Source: Chelonoidis abingdonii (lineage: Eukaryota > Chordata > Testudines > Testudinidae). Taken from it: 64,000 nucleotides of DNA. Positions 12,771-23,811 of the stretch are shown piece by piece. The first letter of the stretch is position 1; every line of letters begins with the position of its first letter. Under the pieces are notes generated by a model. It did no database searches and had not been told where the DNA came from. It saw only the letters and a program-made list of their open reading frames with translations. The position numbers and the translations under genes were made by a program. The stretch lies in the NCBI RefSeq assembly GCF_003597395.2, contig NC_133777.1, positions 54,560,428-54,624,427 on the forward strand, read 5' to 3'.

Positions 12771-14053
12771 TAACAAATGGAAGACAGGGAAAGTTGATAG
12801 TAATGAACAAATCAGATACTAGGAATTGTAGAAGATTAGTAGGAGAAGCAAAGGGACACAGGGAGAAATCTATGCCCAGCAGAATAAGGATAATAAGGAG
12901 GAGTATTTTAAAGTATATTAGGAACAAAAAGAATCCTAACAATGGTATAGGTCCAATATTAGATGGAAATGGTAGCATTATCAATTATCATGCAGAAAAC
13001 ACAGAAGTGTTCACTAAATATTTCTGTTGTGTATTGGGGGAAAAAACTGGTTATATGGTCATGTCATATATGTGATGAAACACTTCCCATTCCAACAGTA
13101 ACTCCAGAAGATGTTAAACAGCAGCTACTAATATCAAACATTTTAAAATCAGCGGGTCAATATAACTTGCATCCAAGAGTTCTAAAAGATCTGGCTGACT
13201 AGCTTGCTGGACCATTAATGTTGATTTTCAATAAGTTTTGAACACTGGTGAAGTTCCAAAAGACTGGAAGAAAGCCAATGTTGTGTCAATATTTAAAAAG
13301 GATAAATGAGATGACCCAGGTAATTACAGGCCTGCTAGCCTGACATCAATCCCAGGCAAGATAATGGAGTGGCTGATATAGGATTTGATTAATAATTAAA
13401 AGATGGTAATATAATTAATGCCAATCATAATAGGTTTATGGAAAACTAACTTGATATCTTTTTTCGATGTGATTACAAGTTTGGTTGATAAAGGTAATAG
13501 TGTTGCTGTAATACACTGAGAATTCTGTAAGGCATTTGACTTGGTATCATATGACATTTTCATTTAAAAAAGTAGAACAATATACAGTTAACATGGCACA
13601 CTTTAAATGGATTAGAAACTGACTGATAGGTCTCAAAATGTAATTGTAAACATGGATCCATCATGGCACTGGTGTGTTTCTAGTGAGGGACTGGTTCTTG
13701 GCCCTATACTACAGTATTTAACATTTGTATTATTTATCTGGAAGAAAACATAAAATCATCAGTGAAAGTTTGCGGTGAGGGAGTGGTGAATATTGAAGAC
13801 AGGTCACCGGTTCAGAGCAATATGGATTGCTTGGTAAACTAGGTTCAGGCAAATAGTTTACATTTTAATTTGTCTAAATGTACATGTATATTTCTAGGAA
13901 CAAAGAACATAGGCCTTACTTATAAGATGAGTGTAAGGAGGCGCCCTGGCTCCCCGCCGCGCCTGAGGGGGACGAGCCAGAGCAGGCACCTCCGTGGGCG
14001 GAGCCAACGCCACCTGTCCCCGCCCCCCAGAAGTCAAGGGGCAGGACAGGAAG

Positions 14054-14060
14054 TATAAAA
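14054..14060 (+). promoter_or_regulatory. TATA box of LTR promoter
   Basis: TATAAAA about 120 bases inside the LTR, preceded by a CCGCCCCC GC-box-like motif; the expected layout of an LTR polymerase II promoter. Present-day activity is unknown. Confidence 0.6.
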
Positions 14061-14136
14061 GCCCGGCCCCAGAGCTACAGTTCGGGCCGGCCACCAGAGG
14101 ACAGACGCTGATGCCCAAGCTCCTGCTGGGCCCAAC

Positions 14137-14310
14137 CTGCCCATGCTCGGTATCCGGAGGAGCGCTGGCCAGACCTGCCTCGGCCTGGTATCCGGAGGAC
14201 CCCAGCCTGACCTGCCCTGTGCTCGCTACCCAGAGGAGCGCTGGCGGACCTGCCTCATGCCTGGCATCCGGAGGACCCCAACCTGACCTGCCTGCGCTGC
14301 TATCGGAGGA
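14137..14310 (+). repeat. ~75-bp tandem repeat in LTR, 2.3 copies
   Basis: Units start at 14137 and 14212, with a partial third from 14288. Each contains variants of CTGCC...ATCCGGAGGA followed by a second half repeating the same words, suggesting an older half-unit duplication. Confidence 0.8.
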
Positions 14311-14653
14311 GACTGTCGGAGTGTCCTGCTCCCAGCATCCAGAGGAACCCATGGTCTGGACCCCCGAACTACACCAGCGAGAGGCCAGGTACAGGAGAGG
14401 GGGGGAATTGGAAGTAGCCTGGGGGTAGCCGACCCCAGTCTGGCTCCTGGGGACTGTGAACCCATGTCAGTGTGTTGCGGCCAGGATTCCCCACTGACTG
14501 CAGCGAACCCTTGTCGCTGCTAGGGCCCCAGGCTGGGGCGCAGTGGAGTGGGAGGGCCTGCGTCCCCCCTGCCACCTGTCCAAGGGTGGCAGATTCCCCC
14601 TCTCCGTGGCCTGAAGAGGCCTTCTGTATAGACTTGCCGCTTGTATTGTATTG

Positions 14654-14892
14654 TGTTTGCTCAGCCCATTGCTGGAGGAGCTGAGCCTGAACTATTTACT
14701 GCCCCGCCCTGCCCAAGGGCCTGGGCTCAGATACTGTGTTTGCTCAGCCCCTGACTGAGCCTGAACTATTTACTGTCCCGCCCTGCCCAAGGGCCTGGGA
14801 TCAGATACTGTGTTTGCTCAGCCCCTTGCTGAAGGAGCTGAGCCTGAACTATTCACTGCCCCGCCCTGCCCAAGGGCCTGGGCTTATAGACT
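14654..14892 (+). repeat. ~82-bp tandem repeat in LTR, 3 copies
   Basis: Three units begin with TGTTTGCTCAGCCC at 14654, 14737 and 14811 and share the CCGCCCTGCCCAAGGGCCTG block. The middle unit is 74 bp because it lacks part of the TTGCTGRAGGAG segment present in the other two. Confidence 0.9.
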
Positions 14893-15750
14893 GTGTGCTT
14901 ATCCGCCCCGTGGGAGGGCCGGGACTCTGCCTTGTTACAGACCCTTTATTCCCTCAAACCCTGCCGAGGGGTTTGGTCTCCACGAACTGCTGTGTGTAAG
15001 GAGGTGCCCTGGCTCCCCGCCGCGCCTGAGGGGGACGAGCCCCAGCACGACCAGTTTACAATGAGGGACTCTATCCTGGGAAGCAGTGACTCTAAAAATA
15101 GATTTGGCAGTTGTCATGGATAATCAGCAGAACATGTGCTCCAAATGCAAGTCTGTGGGCAAAGGGCTAATATGGTCCTTGGACGCATAAACTGAGGAAT
15201 CTCAAGAAGAAATAGGTTATATTACTGCTGTATTTGACACTGGTGTGACTGCTGCTGGAATACTGTTATTAGTTCTGGTGGCCACAATTTCAAGGATATT
15301 GATAAATTGGACAGGGTTCAGAGAAGAGCCACAAGAATGATTAAAGGATTAGAATACATGTCTTTTAACGATTAACCCAAGGACTAAAATCTATTTAGCT
15401 GAAAGAGAAAGTTAAGGGGTGACTTGATTACAGTCTATAAGTACCTATATGGGGAATAATGGGCTCTTCAGTGTGGCAGAGAAAGGTATAACACAACCCG
15501 CTAGACAAATTCAAACTGGATATATGGTGAACACTTTTAACAGTGAGCATAATTAACCACTGAAACAATTTATGAAGGGTCATGGTGGATTCTCCATCAC
15601 TGATCACTTCAAAATCAAGATTGGATGTTTTTCTAAAAGATATGATCTAGGAATTATTTTGCGGAAGTTCTCTGGCCTATGTTATACAGTAAGTCAGTTT
15701 AGATGACCACAATAGTCCCTCTTCTGGCCTTTGAGTCTATGAATCTATAA

Positions 15751-16050
15751 GTAAAGCAGAGAGACAGCCCATTTCCTCAGAGAGTTCAAGTATTATCACT
15801 ACAAAGTACGCAGGCCCAACCCAACACCAACTGCAGTCAATGGAAGGGTTCAAAGAGTGAATATTAAAGGATACTGCAGAGAACATTCTCAGCATGAATT
15901 TTCCAATAAATATTTGTTCAAAATTTTGTGTCACTTAGAAGATTTGTGAACATTTTCATGCATAGATTGTGGTCCCCAAAATACTCAAACAATGAATGAA
16001 TAATATGATCTCATCTATTACTTACTTTATTTGTTTAATACCACTTACAG
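15751..16050. other. Intergenic spacer
   Basis: No recognisable feature. Confidence 0.6.
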
Positions 16051-16052
16051 GC

Positions 16053-16262
16053 TCTAATTGTGATAGTAAGAGAGAATCTGTGCCCTAAAGATCTTGCAGT
16101 CTAGATAGAGAAGAACTTTAATGTGAGGGGAAATTACTATCATTTTACAAACAGGGAACTGAGTGACAGATAGACTGTGACCTCTCTTGCCCAGTATCTC
16201 ACATGCTGGGAGGACTGAGAATCAAACCCAGATCTCCTGAGTCCTAGTCCAATCTCGAAACC
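16053..16262 (+). repeat. MIR/L2-like ancient repeat
   Basis: Has the order of words of the widespread amniote MIR/L2-type relics: a segment like CTTGCAGTCTAGATAG, then ACAAACAGGGAACTGAGTGA, a CTCTTGCCCAG block, and AATCAAACCCAGATCTCCTG. Heavily diverged. Exact subfamily not assigned. Confidence 0.55.
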
Positions 16263-18133
16263 CAAGCTATAAAATTTCCACCTAATTAATATTTCAAAAG
16301 TGATTTAGGCACTCTGCGGTCCAAGTCTTGTTGATTTTTTTCAAAGAAATTTAGACATCTACGATCCTAAATTTCTTTTGAAAATAGGACTTAGGCTTCT
16401 AAGACACTTAGGTACTTTTGAAAATTTTACTCATGCCAATCATTCTAATCACATAGTTCCAAACTTGGTGCTTTCATTTGTGAAAATATTCATGAATCAG
16501 GTTTGGTATTTTTTGTTTGTTTGTTTGTTTGTTTTGTTTTTTAAAAGCCCTACCAAATCTAACTGCAGCCTGTGGGAATTTTGGCAGGGTCAGAGTGCAG
16601 AATCAGGCCCAAAGTATTTACAAAATGTTGTTGTATTAAAGAGGTTACACATGCACACACACAGGTGCTTGACAAAACCGCATCTGAAACCAGTAAAAAA
16701 ATTTAATAATAATTCACTTTACTCAAACTAGAAATACCAAAACTGATTCTTTTTTTTAAACAAAAATATCATCCCAAGACACTCTTCATATAATCCTTTA
16801 GTAGGCTGACTGCATAGTCTCAATTCAGATAAAGCTACCATTGAATTCATGATCAGGCATTAAAAAAGGGTTATAACTAGAACAATTACTTAGCGTTAAT
16901 TTAGGTGATAGCACCAAGTGCCAGAGTAAATGAACCATGTCTACACTAAGAAAATGTATTTTGTTATAAAATGAATTAACTACATGTTAATTAAACATGT
17001 CTTAGTTCCTGGTGTGGACAAGTCATGTTTAAAAATGTTAGCTAGTTGTGGTTAACCATAAGATCCACTTGTGGAAAAATAGTGTTTAACATCATCCTAG
17101 ATTAACAATGCTTTTCTCCAGTATGGAGAGGGCCAAAGAAAGCTTTGTTTTAAATCGTTCAGTAGCCCCAATAATATAGGATGTTGTTTTAACCTGGTGA
17201 GATGGGTAGAAGTGGAGGGAAGGCTAGCAGGAAGGTGAGTTCTCTATTCGCTTAAGAAGATATTATACAAAACATTAAACCCAATGAGGATATCTGTCAA
17301 AATGTAACTACCTCTGTATCTCTGCCATTATCTACCTCCCATAATGGATTCATTTGACACTAATTGCAAAAATGATTTAATTTAGCCAATCTACACAGAC
17401 TACTGTTTGAAAATTAAAATTAATGGATAGAATAAAAACTAAGTATTCCTACAAGATAAAGACTTAGAGATTAAAGACCCTGAGCTGCTGGCGAGGTCCA
17501 CAGAAGTCTCTTTCCCCAAGAAACTTACTAAGAGTGAGGTTTAGGGAGCATAGTTTATAGATTTTGGTGCAAGAGGAAAAGGTCCTGCTCAGGCTGCAAC
17601 CCAGCTCTCCAGCAGTTGGGTATTGGGCTTTGTCCCAATCGAAAAGGGCAGCATAGGAGAATGCACACCAGGTATCTCTGGGCTATGTAAAGGGGAACCG
17701 GTAAAGTGGCTTAGAGGATGTGTAAGAGACATGGTCAGATTAGTAAAGATGATTTTGATACTGGGCCAGTTTCTCTGCTTTGTCATGTCTCCACTGGACT
17801 TGTGAAGCAGAGGTGAGATTTGCACCAAGGAACTAGTGCAAGTTCCCTCATGCTCTGTCTGGTCCCTTCTTCTGCCAGAGGTTGAAATGGTCTAAGGGCT
17901 GCTGTCATCTGCACCAGCTGGTAAGAATCCCCAAGGGCCATAAACCAGCTGAGCCCATTCTAGCCAATTTTCCTCTATGCTCCCTGTGTGCACCCTGTAT
18001 TGAATGGTTCACTGGGGACAGCTATGGTTCACTGGGGATAGTAGCTGTAAGCCCACCAGAAACCCAAAATAGCACAAAGAAAGTGAAATGGGTTAGAGAA
18101 TCTACCCCTATATCTATACATATAGAAGTGTAA
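16263..18133. other. Intergenic DNA with a TTTG microsatellite
   Basis: A (TTTG)n run lies at about 16513-16540. A pair of words like CATGTCTACACTA (16936) and GGTGTGGACAAG (17012-17023) hints at a very old copy of the same MITE family found at 18.1 kb, but is too weak to call. No gene is supported. Confidence 0.5.
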
Positions 18134-18379
18134 GGCCTGACCTACATTAGGAAATTAGATCAATATAAGTCCGTTGCTCAGGGGTGTGAAAAATCCACAT
18201 CTCTGAATGACCCAAGTAAACTGACCTAACCTCTGGTGTAGACAACAGTAGGCCAATGTGAAAATTCTCCTAGCTACTACCTCTCAAGGAGGTGAAAAGC
18301 CCCCTTGTTGGAGTAGGTAGTGTCTTCACTGAAGCAGTGCAGTTGTACAGCTGCAGCATTTTAAGGATAGACAAGCCCT
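18134..18379. mobile_element. Harbinger/Chompy-like MITE, old copy
   Basis: About 246 bp with imperfect inverted ends: GGCCTGACCTACATTAG at left and AAGGATAGACAAGCCC at right, whose reverse complement reads GGGCTTGTCTATCCTT. Internal wording (GGTGTAGACA, GTCTTCACTGAAGCAGTGCA) matches a reptile MITE family I recall. Related but younger copies lie at 32.3 and 49.1 kb. Assignment to PIF/Harbinger is from memory of similar crocodilian elements. Confidence 0.6.
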
Positions 18380-20239
18380 GAAAGACACAATGTTCCTGGA
18401 GTTGCAGACCTGAAAATGTCTTTCCAGTGGTCTTATTTTACACCACCCCGAAAAAAAAGAAAAAAAAAAAAGAAAAGAGCATGCCAAAACTACCTGCTTT
18501 GTGAAAACTGAACACTTTGTCCTTTGATGCAGGAGATAGGAAGGGCAGTACTCAGACAGAGCTGTGGATTTTTTTCCTTATCATATTTGTATTAAATAGA
18601 TGCCAATTCCACAACATCAACTCATAGCCATCAGAGACTTGCTTTGCTAAATACTACAGTGGGAATCCTAATTGCTCCACCACTGCACTTTTGCCAGCTT
18701 CTCTTGTGCTCTTTTGTGCACCAAGCTAATGTAATTAGCCATGTGTTAGGATTGCAAAAGAGGATGGAGTTGATACTAACACATGGCTAATTATGATATT
18801 ACAGTTGGTCATTTGGTAGGCTGACTCAGGAGACTTGTAATACGACATAGAATCTTTCATCTAAGTTCAGCAGATCTCAGCCCCCAAATTCCAAAGTAGG
18901 AATCAGTAATTCCTCATTAACTGTGGCACAAAATGAATCAGATTCCACTCAGCCAGGTAGATGAGATTGTCCACAATTCTGTCGTCATGGAGGGTCAATG
19001 TCACTGCTAAGAATGAACAGAGTTGATGCTTCTCTGTGGCATTGCTTTTGTCTTCCCCATCCCCCTCCAAACCCAACAAGCAATCATGTATCAGCAGATA
19101 CAGATTTAGACTTTCAAAGCTATTGTTTGAATGGGGCCGTCGGTGCTGTTGTAATACAAATAATCATACTGTCAGAATGGCTGGAAAAATTAATGGGTCT
19201 TTAAAATGAAAGTCTAAATTGTAATGGATCTCCAAGAGGACCCTAATTCCATGATCCTACCTGTGTTGCAAAGAATCATTTATTCTAGATGTCATTCTTT
19301 TGCCAAAGGGCAATCACCTCCTCTGGATGCTCTGCCTTAATCACGAGAAGTTGTGTCCCATAAATTTGCATTTATCTCATGGAAGCACAATGTGTTGTCA
19401 GCCACCTGAGAGGCCAGATCAAAATAATTTCCTAATGGGTGTTTATATGGGCTTTGGCATCTGTGTTGCTTTCACACTGGCTGTTCCCCAAAACAGGGCT
19501 GACTCCCCTCTTAAAAAAATGTATTTCGGGAGGGGATGAACAGAGAAGGAATCAGGGTAGTTTTAAGTCCTCCTTACAAAAGGCCTTCCAGACTGATGCA
19601 CAGCTGCAACTCAGCTACAGAAATGAAAACGTATGCAAGAAATGTGATCACTCCTGTTCTTCTGGGATGTGCATGTTGTGGGTTTGGGGGCGGGGTGTGT
19701 GTGTAATGAGTGGCTGCTGCCCCCTCAACTCTCTGGGATGTAGGGGAATGACAGATTCTCCAAGGAATGATTCCTTTGACTGCTTCATTGAGGAAAGGAA
19801 ACTTGTCACAATGCCAAGAACAAAACTGCTGCTGGGCTTAGTTTTGAATTTTATAAAGTGAATAAGTGAAAAACGTATACACACTCACTTCAGACTTGCG
19901 CTATGAATAATTAAAAGAATATATAATTGTATCCAGTTTTCCCCCTCAAGCTCAACCAGCAAAGAACTCTTCTGTCCAAGTAACAGGGTGCTTCATGTTT
20001 TTTTCAAAAAACTGTCAGAAGTGAACTGAACCAAACATCACTGAATTTATATGCATGCAAGTAAAAATAACTGCTGGACCGTTAGAACAGACAAGAAAGA
20101 AGCGCTCAACAGTTTTATTGGATGGAGGTGTACATTTTTAATTTGACTATCCACAAGGATTTCCCTAATGCTGTAGGTCCTCCCTTCATGCTGGATTCTG
20201 ATCAGAGATATGTAGCTGAGGTATAATTGTATTTCTTGA
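18380..20239. other. Unique-looking intergenic DNA with two inverted repeats
   Basis: Apart from an A-rich run (18450-18478) I recognise no transposon here. It carries a perfect 18-bp inverted repeat (18732-18749 with 18776-18793) and a 13-bp one (19104-19116 with 19207-19219), plus several TAATTA/AATTAA words. This profile would suit a conserved non-coding or enhancer region in the interval that in other vertebrates separates FOXB1 from BNIP2; that is inference. Confidence 0.4.
18732..18793. repeat. Perfect 18-bp inverted repeat, 26-nt loop
   Basis: The left arm TAATTAGCCATGTGTTAG is the exact reverse complement of the right arm at 18776-18793. Each arm holds a homeodomain-type TAATTA and an E-box-type CATGTG. 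Pairing stops abruptly at both ends. Confidence 0.9.
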
Positions 20240-20571
20240 AGAATTTTTTCACACAATGTACAGTCAATCTGTGGAACTCCTTGTCAGAGGATGTCGTGAA
20301 GGCCAAGACTAAACAGGGTTCAAAAATAAGTAAATAGATAAATTCATGGGGGATAGGTCCATCAGTGGCTATTAGCCAGGATGGGCAGGAATGGTGTCCC
20401 TAGCCTCTGTTTGCCACAAGCTGGGAATGAGTGACAGGGGATGGATCACTTGATGATTACCTGTTCTGTTCATTCCCTCTGGAGCACCTGGCATTGGCCA
20501 CTGTGGGAAGACAGGATACTGGGCTAGATGGACCTCTGGCCTGACCCAGTATGGCTGTTCTGATGTTCTTA
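20240..20571 (+). mobile_element. CR1 3' end, + strand
   Basis: A 5'-truncated copy of about 330 bp covering the end of ORF2 and the 3' UTR. It has CACACAATGTACAGTCAATC, GGTTCAAAAATAAGT, GATGGATCACTTGATGATTA and GATACTGGGCTAGATGGACC in the same order as the CR1 at 5.5 kb, and ends with a TGTTCTGATGTTCTT tail. Confidence 0.9.
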
Positions 20572-21092
20572 ATATGCCACTGTACTTGTCCATATAAGCA
20601 AAAGAGCTGACTTTAAACCTCATGGAAAGATGCAGTCATATACGTCAGAGTGGAATTTAGGCTTCTTGGGTATTTTATCACCATTCACACTTGGTCGTAC
20701 GCAGACTTTGCAAGTGGCAGAGTTCAGACATCTTTACTATGTAAAGTAAAATAAAAGGATGTTTACTAAGTCGTGAATTGCTATGCAGAAATACTTTCAA
20801 AGAACAGAGAAAAACATTTCCTTTTCTGAGAAGGGAATAAGCACTGGTATATATTTCAAAAGTGTAATATAACAGCAATGAGCCAAATTTTGCCTTTTAT
20901 GATACTGATGCAGCCCAATTGCCCAGTGATTTTATCTGGAAGGGGCACAAGCAAGAGATCTTTATCTTTCATTTTCCACATACTCCTGAGAGTTTTACCA
21001 ACATGCTGTACTCCTTAATTTTTACTCAGGCAAAAATTAGAGTCAATAGCAGTTTTGCATTCTGCTTCATAATTTATTCACCACTCCTTCCT
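20572..21092. other. Intergenic spacer
   Basis: No recognisable feature. Confidence 0.6.
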
Positions 21093-21300
21093 TAGGCATT
21101 TAGCATCTTTCACCTGAGGATCTCAAAATGCTTTACAAATAATAAAACTTGAAATAACTTTTGTGAAATAGGTAAGCAGTTCACAAATGGAGAAGCAAAA
21201 GTTAAGTGGCCTGCTTAATTCACGCAGCTGGAAGCGGCAGAGGCTGATTATAGGAAACAGGTTTCTTGACTTCCAGTTACTTACTCTAACCACAGGCCCC
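21093..21300 (+). repeat. MIR/L2-like ancient repeat
   Basis: Contains ATCTCAAAATGCTTTACAAA, then a CACAAATGGAGAAGCAAAAG / AAGTGGCCTG block and TGACTTCCAGTTACTTACTC, the usual order in these amniote relics. Diverged; borders approximate. Confidence 0.55.
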
Positions 21301-22369
21301 AGTCTGGCTCACACTACTCTTGCTGTTTGCAGCCAGCAAACTGTTACCTTCTCTAGTAGAGAAAATCTGTTACAGTGGCTACAAATCCTTCTACAGAACA
21401 GGCTGAATAGTTTCTCTACTGGATGTGGATAACAGATATTTCCTTGACAGGGTAAGGTTCAATTATTTTCTCTCATCATTTGTATATATTACATATAATT
21501 AATATTCTCACTTCTCTAATGTCAAGCATGAGATCCTGTCAATCATTGATGAGGATGCTGTTCCTTACTTAGGCTGATGGCTGATTCCTGCTTCTCCTTC
21601 TCTCTGCAGGTATGTACCAAAAGGTGGAACAGGTGAAGGCCTACTGCATAGAAAGAGGGAAAATGGTGGTGAGGAGGGCCAATGCTCAGATACTACAGAG
21701 ATGGGTGCAGTATAAAGGCCTGCAGAGAACAGAATATGTTCACAACCCATGCACGCCATGCTCCTCAGTGATTCCATCTAAAATAACTCCAAGAGGTTTG
21801 GAACAAGGTTAGGGTATGTGGAAACACAGCAAGGGCTAGTGACTAGGCACAACCCTCCCCCTGTCTACACAAAAAGTGGATGCAACTCAAAGCAATCTGC
21901 TCTCTGGCTGGGAGGATGGCATTCCTTTACCCCCTGCAGAGAAGGTCTGTGTAGCAGGATCCAAATGAGAAAGGAGGAACTGGTGATACTCTCCCAAAGT
22001 TTGCTCATCACAAGAGCTCCACTCATAACCCAAGCTTTGCCATGATATAGTTCTCACTCATGATGCCATAATGTGTACCCCATCTTGCCTGAGCCTCTGT
22101 ATTCCATAACCCACGTCTCAAAGTCTTGTACTCCAAATCCTGGCCCCAAATTCCGATCTCCTCTTAAACCCTGCACTTCATAATCCTCTACCCCAGAAGG
22201 AAAAAATGGTTCCAAGTATTAAAAAATGTAAGTGCCAGCTCGGACACTCTCTGCAGTATGGGCTAATCTGATCCCTGCTGCACAATGCTCATTTTCTTCA
22301 GTGTTGTGCAGGGAAGGATGATTTAACCCCATTCAGAAATGGCAGATGTTAGAGCTGTGTTTTCTATTC
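21301..22369. other. Intergenic DNA
   Basis: No gene or repeat recognised. Confidence 0.55.
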
Positions 22370-22377
22370 TAATACAA

Positions 22378-22715
22378 CAGTGTTTCTCAAACTTGGGATG
22401 GCACTTGTGCAGGGAAAGCCCCTGGTGGGCCGGGCTAGGTGGGTTTGTTTACCTGCCACGTCTGCAGGTTTGGCCGATCGCGGCTCCCACTGGGCACCAT
22501 TCGCTGCTCCAGGCCAGTGGGAGCTGCTGGAAGCAGTGGCCAGTACATCCCTCGGCCCACACGGCTTCCAGCAGCTCCCATTGGCTCGGAGCAGCGAACC
22601 ACGACCAGTGGAAGCCGCGATAGGCCGAACCTGCAAACGCGGCAGGTAAACGAACCAGCCCGGCCCACCAGGGGCTTTCCCTTCACAAGCGCCATCCCAA
22701 GTTTGGGAAACACTG
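22378..22715. mobile_element. Palindromic hAT MITE with 8-bp TSD
   Basis: A 338-bp element in which almost the whole left half is repeated inverted in the right half: CAGTGTTTCTCAAACTTGGG at left, CCCAAGTTTGGGAAACACTG at right, and shared inner blocks around CCAGTGGGAGCTGCTGGAAG and CTTCCAGCAGCTCCCATTGG. The flanks TAATACAA (22370-22377) and CAATACAA (22716-22723) agree at 7 of 8 bases, a hAT-type duplication. It is GC-rich compared with its surroundings. No transposase; open frames across both strands reflect the palindrome. Confidence 0.9.
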
Positions 22716-22984
22716 CAATACAAGTACCTCTAAATCGATAAGTTCTGGAAATGAATATTGGGTGAGATTTCTCTTTAATATAAAATACAGTGAAACTCTG
22801 ATTATGCAGCAGAAATGCAGGGCTTCAATAAGCTGCTTCTGTGCCCTATAGAATATTACAGGTGGTCATATTGTAAAGCCCTATCCAGCTCTTACACACC
22901 TGAAAATTATTGTATGGTATTTTACTCATTTATTCCATATCACAATAGCACCAAAAATTGGAGTTCATTTATGCCAGGTCCTCT

Positions 22985-23205
22985 ATGTACATATATTAAG
23001 AGGCAATCTGTGCCCCTAAAGAACTGACAGTCTAAAAAGATAGGGTAGAAGAAAGGAAGTAATAGTACCCTCACTTCACAGATGGGGAACTGAGGCATAG
23101 AGAAATGCGAAGTGACTTGCCCAAGATCATACAAGAAGTTTGTGGCAGAGGCAGGAATTGAACACAAATTCCCTGAATACTAGTTCAGTGCCTTGAACAC
23201 CAGAC
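22985..23205 (+). repeat. MIR/L2-like ancient repeat
   Basis: Contains AAAGAACTGACAGTCTAAAA, CACTTCACAGATGGGGAACTGAG, AAGTGACTTGCCCAAGATCA and GGCAGAGGCAGGAATTGAAC: the best-preserved member of this relic family in the window. Confidence 0.7.
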
Positions 23206-23810
23206 TATTTTTCAGTGTTTTGAACTGAAATATTTGTCCTATTCCTATTCAGATAAGAACTCTGAAACAAACAAGAGTATTTCTCCTTGTCCAGCCCAGC
23301 AGGCATAGACTTTCAACTGAATACTCCTAAATTCCTAGGTTACTGAGTTATTTACACTAACCATGTCAGAGGCATTTTTTAATCTTCTTTTCTTTGTAAC
23401 AAAGTATTTAAAAAACAGATTACTGCCATGTTTAAAAGAAAAACACACATGTACATTTTGTCCCAAGTTGTTGCTTTCAATGGGAATTATCAGTCTAAAG
23501 ATTCATCATAAATTACCCCACGTCCAAACTTGTATAACAGTTGATTTTGCAAACATGCAGGATAAATTTGTTACACAGCATTATTCTTACAAACCAGTTC
23601 TCTTTGGTACACCTTTCATGTAAGTATATGTTTGTATTTGCAACTTTCTGATGTTTAAAAATAGAGGTATTCAACATTTGTTATGCAGTTGGTTCTGACC
23701 TCTTCTTTGCTTCTTTTCTAGGGTACATTTGAACACCCTGATTGATTTCCAGCTATCTTTTGCCACCTTGTGGAGAAGGTGAAACACTGCATGACATAAA
23801 TGGCAAAGTA
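23206..23810. other. Intergenic spacer
   Basis: AT-rich, no recognisable feature. Confidence 0.6.
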
Positions 23811-23811
23811 C

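Larger units (their letters stand above)
13932..15060 (+). mobile_element. Solo LTR (1,129 bp) in CR1, TSD ATGAG
   Basis: The insert starts TGTAAG and ends TTTACA and is flanked by a perfect 5-bp duplication ATGAG at 13927-13931 and 15061-15065. Joining the flanks gives an uninterrupted CR1 reading (TATAAGATGAGGGACTCTAT). It is strongly GC-rich and CpG-containing, has a TATA box (TATAAAA, 14054-14060) preceded by GC-box-like sequence, and contains two tandem arrays. It has no coding region or second LTR. The 5-bp duplication fits Gypsy-type or some endogenous retroviral LTRs; the sequence alone does not decide. The TGTAAG/TTACA ends match those of the LTR at 8.6-9.8 kb. Confidence 0.9.
11600..15750 (+). 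mobile_element. CR1 LINE ORF2 remnant, + strand, twice interrupted
   Basis: A long decayed CR1. Translated pieces include the endonuclease signature LIGISETWWDDLHSW (about 11790-11840), the segment before the reverse transcriptase (around 12800-13060), the RT-start segment ending LHPRVLKDLAD (to 13200) and C-terminal ORF2 wording after 15060 ([18 protein letters not shown], 15320-15360). The 3' end is near 15750 with the CR1-style TCTATGAATCTATAA tail. Multiple stops and frameshifts make it non-functional. It is split by a TA-flanked MITE at 12576-12770 and a solo LTR at 13932-15060, so both are younger than the CR1. The 5' boundary is approximate. Confidence 0.85.

Noticed and set aside
14137..14892. 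Regularly spaced repeats that could suggest a CRISPR array
   Set aside because: The repeats are directly adjacent with no unique spacers and lie in an LTR of a vertebrate genome.
13894..15123. Several Pro/Gly/Ser-rich open frames at 13.9-15.1 kb
   Set aside because: They lie within a GC-rich solo LTR with tandem repeats and have no gag, pol or env resemblance.
16930..17060. A further MITE of the Harbinger-like family
   Set aside because: Only short words such as CATGTCTACACTA and GGTGTGGACAAG match; no definable ends or inverted structure.
22339..22741. Paired open frames on both strands near 22.4-22.7 kb
   Set aside because: They mirror each other because the element is palindromic; no transposase motif is present.
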